Of a DNA stretch of 7,204 nt, positions 1-6,072 are shown one piece after another. Under the pieces are notes generated by a model. It was not told the DNA's origin, ran no database searches, and was given only the letters and a program-made list of their open reading frames with translations. Both the position numbers and the translations under genes were made by a program. The DNA lies in the NCBI GenBank assembly GCA_016234985.1, contig JACRNK010000215.1:1-7204 (forward strand). Reading direction: 5' to 3'. This DNA is from Deltaproteobacteria bacterium. GTDB taxonomy: Bacteria > Desulfobacterota > GWC2-55-46 > UBA9637. Each line of letters begins with the position of its first letter. Positions within the stretch are counted from its first letter, which is position 1.

Positions 1-49
1 ATTTGATTGCAGTTCATCTTACAATAAGAGCTTCTAACCTGATACACAT

Positions 50-89
50 TTTCATGCACCTTTGTGAGCCAAGGCTCGTGAGGGTTTCA
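50..89. repeat. Direct repeat, left copy
   Basis: This 40-nt segment recurs at 199-239 with four substitutions and one single-base gap. It begins TTTCATGC and ends GGGTTTCA, and contains the small palindrome GAGCCAAGGCTC (66-77). The two copies bracket a block of GC-rich hairpins, as if they were duplicated flanks or parts of a composite intergenic repeat. No gene reads convincingly through it. Confidence 0.7.
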
Positions 90-102
90 CCTGAAAATAC
101 CC

Positions 103-198
103 TTTTACCCCATCCCCACCCTGCCCCTCCCCTTGAAGGGGAGGGAGCTTTTCTTTCCTCTCCCTCAGGGAGAGGATTAAGGTGAGGGTGGGGTAAAA
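103..198. repeat. Composite GC-rich palindromic element
   Basis: The outer arms are TTTTACCCC (103-111) and GGGGTAAAA (190-198), a perfect 9-bp match. Inside are two further perfect hairpins: CCCTCCCC (125-132) with GGGGAGGG (138-145), and CCTCTCCCT (157-165) with AGGGAGAGG (167-175). Reading frames across it give only proline/glutamate/glycine-rich peptides typical of translated intergenic palindromes, so I call it a non-coding structured repeat, not a gene. It may be a nonautonomous mobile palindrome; mobility is an inference. Confidence 0.7.
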
Positions 199-239
199 TT
201 TCATGCCCCTTTGTGGGCCTATGGCTCGTGTGGGTTTCA
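199..239. repeat. Direct repeat, right copy
   Basis: This 41-nt segment matches 50-89. It starts immediately after the right arm of the palindromic block, while the left copy is separated from the left arm by 13 nt. It lies just beyond the terminator of the minus-strand cytochrome gene. TTTCATG occurs at both of its ends (199-205 and 235-241). Confidence 0.7.
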
Positions 240-250
240 TGACTATAAAT

Positions 251-277
251 AAAAAGGGGAGGGATTTCCCCCTCCCC
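251..277 (-). terminator. Intrinsic terminator of the Cyc2-like gene
   Basis: On the minus strand GGGGAGGG (270-277) pairs perfectly with CCCTCCCC (256-263) across a 6-nt loop, and five T follow (251-255) within TTTTTATTT. It lies 22 nt after the stop codon of the minus-strand gene ending at 300. A GC-rich stem followed directly by a T tract is the standard form of a rho-independent terminator. Confidence 0.8.
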
Positions 278-299
278 CTCTGTAAAGCAAAAACATGGT

Positions 300-1568
300 T
301 TAGAATGCTGCAAATAGCATCAGCGTAGTAAGCCTGTCGCCGTTTGACTGCTCATTATTTGCCGGCAAATCATAATAACTGCCGCTGTAAATTGAATGAT
401 TCAACTGGAGTTCAACATTCTGTGCCAACAAATAAGTAGCGCCAAGTGTAATGGCATTTTGTTTGTTATAGGCGGTTGCGCCTGTTTTGCCTGAGCGATA
501 ACCTGCTGCAACAGTTGCCTTGCCCGGGAGCACGCCGAGTTCAGCAAGCAGAGACCATGCCTTTTTGTCTCCTGCCGTATTGCTGTTGAACATATTTGCT
601 ACCTCATTTGTCTTTGACTTCTTTGCGTCGCCGTATGTCAGATATACACCCAAGGGCAATCCCACATTGCCCTGTGCCTGGGCATCCACTGCAAATGCAT
701 CAGCCTTAGTTCTGGTTGTACCGTTATACTTGCCGGTTCCACGCCACAATTGGCCGCCCACGCCGAGATCCCAGCCGCCAACATTAGGTGTTGCTGCCAA
801 ACGGACATAGCTCATAAAGGGGCTGAAATCTGTGCTGCCATGCGCCGGCCCCCATAAACTGTAATTTACAAAGAACATCTTATTTGCAGCCACAAATGCA
901 AATCCTTCAGCAGTGCCGCTTGTGCCGATATACAGCTGGGCAGATGTATCTTTTCCACTGTTGTTTTCAAGCACTCGCTGCATCTTTAACGCACCGGTAT
1001 TCAAGAGCTCGAAACCATAAGAGGCTCCACCGCTATCTGTGGTGAAAGGAATTATACCTAGCTTTGTGTCGGCCACATCATAGGTAATGGGCATCTTGAA
1101 TGATGTAAACATGGTCTTAGTCGAGTCGGCGCTATCCCAGAGACTTGCCTCAAGCAAGAATCCAATATGCTCTCCTGCACGGCCGCCTATAAGCAGAGCA
1201 GCCTCATCAGGGAACTGCAACTCTCCCCTATTTGTGCCTGAACTTCCATTTGTCAGGTTGCCGGTGTAATCTTTGCCATTTGTCTTCTGATACCTAACTT
1301 TAGTGACCAGCGATGCATTCAGTGTGTCCGGTATGGAGAGGTCTTCTCCCTCAACCTTTCCCTCACCGCCAATCTGGGTGTAACCATTTGACTTGAAGGC
1401 TCTTCCGAATGCATTTAATGCAGGATAGTGTTGAAAATGACAGGTTGAGCAGGCCAAGCCTGTCTGTCTGGCAAAAGCAGGAACCGCATTGGCCTCGGGG
1501 GCAATCCACAGCGAAATACTAAAAGCTAAAAATGTTGCAAAAGCCAATAAAAACTTTGTTCTCTTCAT
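300..1568 (-). CDS. Cyc2-like fused monoheme cytochrome / outer-membrane porin
   Basis: This 422-residue protein starts with a signal peptide (K2, R3, then a hydrophobic core; likely cleavage after ANA at residue 28). Directly after it come PAFARQTG and one c-type heme site C40-S-T-C43-H44, then PALNAFGRAFKSNGYT. From memory, this stretch matches the N-terminal signature of Cyc2, in which a small cytochrome domain is fused to an outer-membrane beta-barrel and is linked to Fe(II) oxidation at the cell surface. The remaining ~350 residues are rich in Gly, Thr, Asn and alternating aromatic residues and end in Phe, as expected for a barrel inserted by the BAM machinery. The length is within the short range of Cyc2 proteins. 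The start is set by AAGGAGG (1574-1580), 5 nt before the ATG. The gene has its own promoter (1679-1706) and terminator (251-277), so it looks monocistronic. Other possibilities are extracellular electron transfer without iron oxidation, or an uncharacterised cytochrome-porin. The cytochrome-porin layout is well supported; the substrate is inferred. Confidence 0.82.
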   Translation of the reverse strand: MKRTKFLLAFATFLAFSISLWIAPEANAVPAFARQTGLACSTCHFQHYPALNAFGRAFKSNGYTQIGGEGKVEGEDLSIPDTLNASLVTKVRYQKTNGKDYTGNLTNGSSGTNRGELQFPDEAALLIGGRAGEHIGFLLEASLWDSADSTKTMFTSFKMPITYDVADTKLGIIPFTTDSGGASYGFELLNTGALKMQRVLENNSGKDTSAQLYIGTSGTAEGFAFVAANKMFFVNYSLWGPAHGSTDFSPFMSYVRLAATPNVGGWDLGVGGQLWRGTGKYNGTTRTKADAFAVDAQAQGNVGLPLGVYLTYGDAKKSKTNEVANMFNSNTAGDKKAWSLLAELGVLPGKATVAAGYRSGKTGATAYNKQNAITLGATYLLAQNVELQLNHSIYSGSYYDLPANNEQSNGDRLTTLMLFAAF

Positions 1569-1586
1569 TGTCTCCTCCTTTTGATT

Positions 1587-1604
1587 TCAAGGCCAAAGCC
1601 TTGA
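1587..1604 (-). promoter_or_regulatory. Leader hairpin just upstream of the RBS
   Basis: TCAAGGC (1587-1593) and GCCTTGA (1598-1604) form a perfect 7-bp stem with a 4-nt loop in the transcribed leader of the Cyc2-like gene, 6 nt before its Shine-Dalgarno sequence. It could shape mRNA stability or ribosome access. It is not followed by a T run, so it is not a terminator. No known riboswitch class was recognised. Confidence 0.45.
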
Positions 1605-1645
1605 GATTGCTTCCAATCCACTAAGTCTGGAATATAAATATTATT

Positions 1646-1653
1646 CCTCCTTT
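1646..1653 (-). promoter_or_regulatory. Second Shine-Dalgarno-like site in the leader
   Basis: AAAGGAGG lies about 78 nt upstream of the Cyc2-like start codon and has no ATG, GTG or TTG at normal spacing. An ATT codon lies 6 nt downstream (1637-1639); the frame from it stays open for 24 codons and stops at a TGA that overlaps the ATG of the downstream gene. ATT starts are rare, so a leader peptide is only a possibility. The motif could also be a chance purine run or part of a leader structure. Confidence 0.3.
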
Positions 1654-1678
1654 CTTTAGGATTAGAAAATTAGTTATA

Positions 1679-1706
1679 TTTATAGCAGATATTGCAAGAT
1701 TGTCAA
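1679..1706 (-). promoter_or_regulatory. Sigma70-type promoter of the Cyc2-like gene
   Basis: A perfect -35 box TTGACA (1701-1706) is followed after a 16-nt spacer by TATAAA (1679-1684), preceded by TGC. Transcription would start near 1672, giving a leader of about 100 nt. The boxes lie between the tRNA gene and the cytochrome gene, so the cytochrome can be transcribed independently of the tRNA. Confidence 0.7.
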
Positions 1707-1738
1707 GGGGTGGGGGTTGCAAATACTCAAAACTAAAC

Positions 1739-1831
<93 letters not shown>

Positions 1832-1867
1832 ATTTTTTTACTGTCTTTTATACAATTAACGCAATAT

Positions 1868-1881
1868 ATTATAAAAGTCAA
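1868..1881 (-). promoter_or_regulatory. AT-rich putative promoter region for tRNA-Ser
   Basis: Upstream of the tRNA the minus strand holds a perfect TATAAT (1868-1873) and, partly competing with it, TTGACT (1876-1881). They are too close to form one promoter: TATAAT lacks a good -35, and TTGACT has only weak -10 candidates downstream (TAATTG at 17 nt; TATAAA at 23 nt). The tRNA promoter very likely lies here, but the exact boxes are undecided. Confidence 0.3.
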
Positions 1882-1896
1882 TTATTAACTGTTACC

Positions 1897-1929
1897 GTAA
1901 AATAGCGATTAAGAACCTCGCTATTTTAC
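1897..1929. repeat. Perfect 12-bp hairpin next to repeat copy A
   Basis: GTAAAATAGCGA (1897-1908) and TCGCTATTTTAC (1918-1929) are perfect reverse complements around a 9-nt loop. The right arm ends exactly where copy A of the long palindromic repeat begins (1930). Neither strand has a T run after the stem, so it is not a standard intrinsic terminator. It could be an operator, an RNA structure, or a remnant tied to repeat insertion. It does not occur beside copy B. Confidence 0.6.
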
Positions 1930-2079
1930 AAACCTGCGATTTGCCTGCCATACTTCGTTATCGGCGCATTTTTGCTCCTCACCGTATCCTCCCCCTGTCC
2001 CCCTCCATGAGGGGGATAAAGGGGGAGGGCTCGTCGCAAAAATGGCCTCTGCCTCGTCTGGCAGGCAACTTGCAGGTTT
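1930..2079. repeat. Long palindromic repeat, copy A
   Basis: This 150-bp imperfect palindrome shares sequence and layout with 6627-6749. Paired arms are AAACCTGC (1930-1937) with GCAGGTTT (2072-2079), TTGCCTGCCA with TGGCAGGCAA, and CATTTTTGC (1967-1975) with GCAAAAATG (2036-2044). Its tip is replaced by a separate C/G-rich palindrome (1988-2028). The right arm supplies the first ATG and first codons of the large downstream gene. Weak similarity to copy B continues past the palindrome to about 2104. No transposase is encoded, so if mobile it is nonautonomous. Confidence 0.85.
1988..2028. repeat. Nested C/G-rich palindrome in the tip of copy A
   Basis: CCTCCCCCT (1988-1996) pairs with AGGGGGAGG (2020-2028), and inside it TCCCCCT (1998-2004) pairs with AGGGGGA (2010-2016). 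At the same point copy B carries a simple tip, CCGTAT-loop-ATACGG (6679-6698). The left CCGTAT survives in copy A, but the right ATAC is replaced. This looks like a second palindrome family inserted into, or recombined with, the first. Confidence 0.7.
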
Positions 2080-5000
2080 CCCCAAAAATCAAAACCTATT
2101 TTTGGGTATTACTGTTTCTTCTGACAACAGGATTTATGTTGTGGACTCTGAAAACAATAGGGTGCAGATTTTTGATCAGGCTGGCCAGTTTATAAAGGCA
2201 TTCGGCGCGAAGGGCAAAGAAACGGGGCAGTTCCGCATGCCGTATGGCATAGCAATAGGGGCAGACGGAAAATTATTTGTGACAGACAGTAAAAACAGCC
2301 GCGTGCAGGTCTTTGATAAAGACGGCGGTTTTTTATACGGCTTTGGCAGGGACGGCAGTCAGGACGGCGAACTCAGCTACCCGCTGGGGATTGCGCTTGA
2401 TAATCAGGAAAGGGTTTTTGTCGCCGATTCAGGAAACAGCAGAATTTCGGTATTTACAACAGACGGCATATTCCTTGACACTATCGGCGCTAAAGGCGAG
2501 GGCAAAGACCATTTCCGCGACCCGGCGGGAGTGGCGGTTTCCATTGACGGCAGGATATGGGTAACTGACACGGGAAATAACAGGGTGCAGGTTTTCGATA
2601 AAGAATGGAATCATTTGGCTTCAATCGGCTCAAGCGGTGTAGGCAGGGATAATTTTTCAGGGCCAACAGGCATTTCAGTTGACCCTGCCGGAAGGATTGT
2701 AGTTGTAGACAGCGGAAACAACAGGGCGCACATCCTGAACAGCAAAGGCGTGTTTCTCGGTTTGTTCGGCAGTAAAGGCGCGGGCAGGGCTCAGTTTAAA
2801 GACCCGCAGACGACGGCGCTGTGGAACGGCCTTTGTTATATCGTTGACAGGGGCAATAGCAGGGTGCAGGCATTTGTATTGGCAAAAGAAGAAGGGACAT
2901 TTCAGCCATTTGCGCAGACCCCTTTAGATTCCAGAGTCTCTTTCCATAAAACTATTTCTCAATCAGCAACAGATATTGCCGTCGGCAGCAAAGGAAATCT
3001 TTTTGTTCTGGATAAGGAAGGGGCAAAGATTGCCGTCATGGATATGGATGGAAATATTGTCGCAAGTTTCGGAAGCAAGGGCAAAAAACAAGGCATGTTC
3101 AGAGAGCCGTCCAGCCTTGCCCTTGATGAAAATGATAATATCTATGTCTCTGACACGGGCAATGATAGAATTCAGGTCTTTGATTCTCGTGGCAAGTATC
3201 TTTTTGAGTTCGGCGGTTCAGGAAGCGGCGACGGCAAGTTATATGACCCTGAGGGGATAATCTACGCAAAGGGTAAGATATGGGTTGCCGACACAGGGAA
3301 CAACAGGATAGAATCCTTTAGCAAGGACGGTATTTACCTCGGCCAGTTTGGAAAGAGCGGGCCTGAAGACGGCATGTTCAGCCAGCCCAAGGACATTGCC
3401 ATGAACAGCCGCGGAGAGATATATGCGGCAGATTTTGGAAACGGGAGGGTGCAGCTTTTTTCCAGCGACGGGAGGTTTTTAAAGGTCATTGGCAAAAAGG
3501 GAGAAGGCAGGGGTGAATTTACAGGCCCGCGAAGCATATTTGTGGACAGCGAGGACAGGGTTTTTGTTCTGGAATCTTATAAAAAGAACAGAATTCAGGT
3601 CTTTGACGCCATGGGCAGGTATTTAAGGAAATTTGGAACATTAGGCAAGGAAAAGACAGAGATGGGAAATGCCTCGGCAATAGCCCTCATATCGCAGCCG
3701 GATAATACATTTGTTGTCATAGCGGACGCAGGAAATAAAAGGCTTCAGATATTATCTCTCAAGGATGTGCCTGCCAGGGCTCCGCAAAACGTTCGTATGG
3801 CTGCCATAGAAGGAGACGGCGTGCAGCTTACATGGGAAAAGGCGCAGGAAGCATTTGTCAAGGGATACAATATTTACGCCGCATCTGACATTGCAAAGGG
3901 TTTTAAGAATATAGGCGAAACATCAACTCCATCGTTTAATATAGAGGCCAAACTTGTCCCTGTGGACATTAAACAGGGAAAAGAGAGTCAGGATTCCATA
4001 TACGGCATTGCAAATGTTGCCAAAGGCGGGCTTGAAGGGCCTATGACAATTGTATATCCGCTGGGTTTTCTGCTTTACACCCAGAAGGAGTATGAAGGCG
4101 CAATAAATGAGTTGGAAAAGATAATAAAGATGGATTCGAAGAATATGGCCGCTTATCTCCTTTTGGCAAAAAGCCAGAACGTCGTTGGAAAGAGCGGCGA
4201 CGCTGTGAATACCCTTAAGACAGCAATTGAGATAAACAAGGACGACATAAATATCCGGCTTGAACTGGGGCGGATATATGTTGAAAACAATCTCCTGGAC
4301 AAGGCTATTCCTGAACTTCAAACTATAACGACTATGGCGCCCAAAGAGGCAATGGCCTATAACCTCATAGGCAAGGCATATATGAAAAAGAAGATGTATG
4401 CTGAGGCCATAGACGCCTTTGGCGCAGCATCACGCCTTGACCCGCGGGATATATTCAAGCAAGACCTTAATGCGGCGTATGATGCAAAGAAAAGGGCGGA
4501 GCAAGGCAAATCGGCAGGCCCTCTTGTAGACATTCAGAATGTTACAATCAATAAGGTTTTTTCCTCGCTCTATAAATTTTACAATACAACTCCGATAGGC
4601 GAGATAAAGATAACCAACAACTCTCAGGAGACCTTTCCAAAAATAAAGGTGAGCCTCAAGGTTTTAAATTATATGGATTTCCCGACCGATAAGGAGGTAA
4701 AGGATGTAAAGCCCGGGGCAACCGTAACCGTGCCTCTGTATGCCTCGTTTAACAATAAGATTCTGGAGATTGTGGAAGATACTCCTGCGCAGGCAGCCAT
4801 TGAGGTAAGTTACTATATTGAGCAAAAAGAAGAAAAGACGACCCTGAGCATTCCGTTTACCCTCTACAACAGGAACGCAATAACATGGATTGCCCCGGGC
4901 ATGACCGCGGCTTTTGTTACGCCAAAGGATGAGCCTGTAAAGGATTTTGCAAGGGGGCTTGTGCAGATGTATCCTGAAAACGGAGTCCTCATCAACAAGC

Positions 5001-5974
5001 AGATGAGCCTGGCCATGCTCATATTTGACTCCCTTGGCGCATACGGCATAGTATATGCGCCTGACCCGAATAATCCATATGAAAAGGTGTCAAAGGATGC
5101 GGGGGCGATAGATTCCATACAATATCCAAGAGAGACATTGAAGATAAAGACAGGAGACTGCGATGATCTGTCAATACTCATCTCCAGCCTGCTGGAAAAC
5201 CTCGGCATAGAAACGGCATTGATCGGAACGCCCGGGCATCTGCACCTGATGTTCAGGTTAGACATTGACCCCAAAAAGGCAGACGAGATATCGCTCAACC
5301 CGGAACAGTATATAAATCTGGACAAGCAAATATGGATTCCTCTGGAGGCAACGGCTATCGGCTCTTCATTTACCGAAGCATGGTATAAAGGGAGCGAGAT
5401 ATATTATAGATGGGAAAAGGAAAAAAAGGTTGAAATAACAAAGATGCATGATGCATGGGGCGTATATCAGCCTGCCACACTGCCTCCTGCCGCATGGAGC
5501 CCGGCGCTCCCGACAAAGGATAAGATAAATGCCATAATGGCAAGAGAGCTTACCATGCAGAAGGCTAAAAAGGCGCAAGGGCTTATAAAACCGTATCAGG
5601 ATGCGTTGGTGAAAGACCCGAATGATTTAAACGCCAGAATGCAGCTTGGACTGGTATACGCTGAAAACGAACTCTATGAAGAGGCTGTAAAGGAGTTTAA
5701 TAACCTTATTGCAGCAGCTCCTCAGGATTCAGGCGCATATACAAACCTCGGCAACATATATCTTTTGACAGGAAAGATTGATGATGCGCTGGCAAGTTAT
5801 AAAAAGGCAGAGGCCATAGCGCCGGATGACGCGGAGATAAAGGTAAACCTTGCAATAACCTATTATAAAAAGGGCTTGCTCAAAGAGGCGCAGACCAAAT
5901 TCAAGGAGGCCGTTGATATAAATCCGACAGTAAAGTATGAAAAAGGGTTTTTGGACTCGCTGTTGTTTCAGTAA
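2042..5974 (+). CDS. Large NHL propeller / FN3 / TPR / transglutaminase-like protein with repeat-derived N-terminus
   Basis: This 1310-residue protein is not a named gene I recognise. Residues ~20-575 hold twelve NHL repeats of about 47 residues (pattern GIAV...G.IYV.D.GNNR.QVF...G), enough for two six-bladed propellers; repeat 6 is divergent and has an insertion before repeat 7. Residues ~577-672 look like a fibronectin type III domain; ~674-810 are TPRs; ~829-948 look like a beta-sandwich. Residues ~950-1125 are transglutaminase/peptidase-like, with C1040 in GDCDDLS, H1066 or H1068 in GHLHLMF and E1102 in WIPLEATA as the likely triad. Residues ~1174-1305 are more TPRs. Such proteins are normally exported, but no signal peptide is present. 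The ATG and first codons lie in repeat copy A; the frame is open back to 1913 without another ATG, and the only SD-like run (GGGGGAGGG, 2021-2029) is 12 nt upstream. The gene may have lost its true 5' end. A role in an envelope or extracellular complex is inferred. Confidence 0.85.
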   Translation: MASASSGRQLAGFPKNQNLFLGITVSSDNRIYVVDSENNRVQIFDQAGQFIKAFGAKGKETGQFRMPYGIAIGADGKLFVTDSKNSRVQVFDKDGGFLYGFGRDGSQDGELSYPLGIALDNQERVFVADSGNSRISVFTTDGIFLDTIGAKGEGKDHFRDPAGVAVSIDGRIWVTDTGNNRVQVFDKEWNHLASIGSSGVGRDNFSGPTGISVDPAGRIVVVDSGNNRAHILNSKGVFLGLFGSKGAGRAQFKDPQTTALWNGLCYIVDRGNSRVQAFVLAKEEGTFQPFAQTPLDSRVSFHKTISQSATDIAVGSKGNLFVLDKEGAKIAVMDMDGNIVASFGSKGKKQGMFREPSSLALDENDNIYVSDTGNDRIQVFDSRGKYLFEFGGSGSGDGKLYDPEGIIYAKGKIWVADTGNNRIESFSKDGIYLGQFGKSGPEDGMFSQPKDIAMNSRGEIYAADFGNGRVQLFSSDGRFLKVIGKKGEGRGEFTGPRSIFVDSEDRVFVLESYKKNRIQVFDAMGRYLRKFGTLGKEKTEMGNASAIALISQPDNTFVVIADAGNKRLQILSLKDVPARAPQNVRMAAIEGDGVQLTWEKAQEAFVKGYNIYAASDIAKGFKNIGETSTPSFNIEAKLVPVDIKQGKESQDSIYGIANVAKGGLEGPMTIVYPLGFLLYTQKEYEGAINELEKIIKMDSKNMAAYLLLAKSQNVVGKSGDAVNTLKTAIEINKDDINIRLELGRIYVENNLLDKAIPELQTITTMAPKEAMAYNLIGKAYMKKKMYAEAIDAFGAASRLDPRDIFKQDLNAAYDAKKRAEQGKSAGPLVDIQNVTINKVFSSLYKFYNTTPIGEIKITNNSQETFPKIKVSLKVLNYMDFPTDKEVKDVKPGATVTVPLYASFNNKILEIVEDTPAQAAIEVSYYIEQKEEKTTLSIPFTLYNRNAITWIAPGMTAAFVTPKDEPVKDFARGLVQMYPENGVLINKQMSLAMLIFDSLGAYGIVYAPDPNNPYEKVSKDAGAIDSIQYPRETLKIKTGDCDDLSILISSLLENLGIETALIGTPGHLHLMFRLDIDPKKADEISLNPEQYINLDKQIWIPLEATAIGSSFTEAWYKGSEIYYRWEKEKKVEITKMHDAWGVYQPATLPPAAWSPALPTKDKINAIMARELTMQKAKKAQGLIKPYQDALVKDPNDLNARMQLGLVYAENELYEEAVKEFNNLIAAAPQDSGAYTNLGNIYLLTGKIDDALASYKKAEAIAPDDAEIKVNLAITYYKKGLLKEAQTKFKEAVDINPTVKYEKGFLDSLLFQ

Positions 5975-5995
5975 GAATAGGCAATAGGAAAAAAG

Positions 5996-6053
5996 CAGGC
6001 AATAGGCAATAGGTAAAAACCCATATAACCTATTACCCATAGCCCATAGCCTG
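5996..6053. repeat. Imperfect palindrome of short tandem units
   Basis: The 98-nt gap between the two plus-strand genes holds repeated GGCAATAGG units (5980-6013), then ACCTATTACCCATAGCCCAT and CAGGC/GCCTG end arms (5996-6000 and 6049-6053). The halves fold into an imperfect hairpin. No T run follows at once, so read-through into the next gene is likely. The minus-strand frame over it gives a hydrophobic peptide of repetitive origin, which I do not regard as a gene. Confidence 0.6.
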
Positions 6054-6072
6054 TATTTTAAGGAGGCCAACC

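Noticed and set aside
50..239. CRISPR array
   Set aside because: Only two diverged copies of the unit exist, and the space between them is a structured palindrome, not a spacer; no cas gene is present.
14..313. Minus-strand frames of 99 and 62 residues over the 5' intergenic repeats
   Set aside because: They translate palindromic repeats (proline- and glutamate-rich) and run over the terminator; no RBS, no domain.
1679..1706. Cyc2-like gene and tRNA-Ser as one transcript
   Set aside because: A near-consensus promoter lies between them, so co-transcription is not required, although read-through from the tRNA cannot be excluded.
1941..2195. Plus-strand frame of 84 residues with a hydrophobic stretch, possibly the missing signal peptide of the NHL protein
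   Set aside because: It reads the palindromic repeat and blade 1 of the NHL domain in the wrong frame; the hydrophobic stretch sits too far from its start and joining would need a frameshift inside the first blade.
3923..4321. Minus-strand frame of 132 residues inside the NHL/TPR gene
   Set aside because: It is antisense to well-supported FN3/TPR coding sequence, has no RBS and no recognisable domain.
5729..6070. Minus-strand frame of 113 residues with hydrophobic runs
   Set aside because: Its N-terminal part is the translated GGCAATAGG palindrome and the rest lies antisense to the C-terminal TPRs; no RBS or family resemblance.
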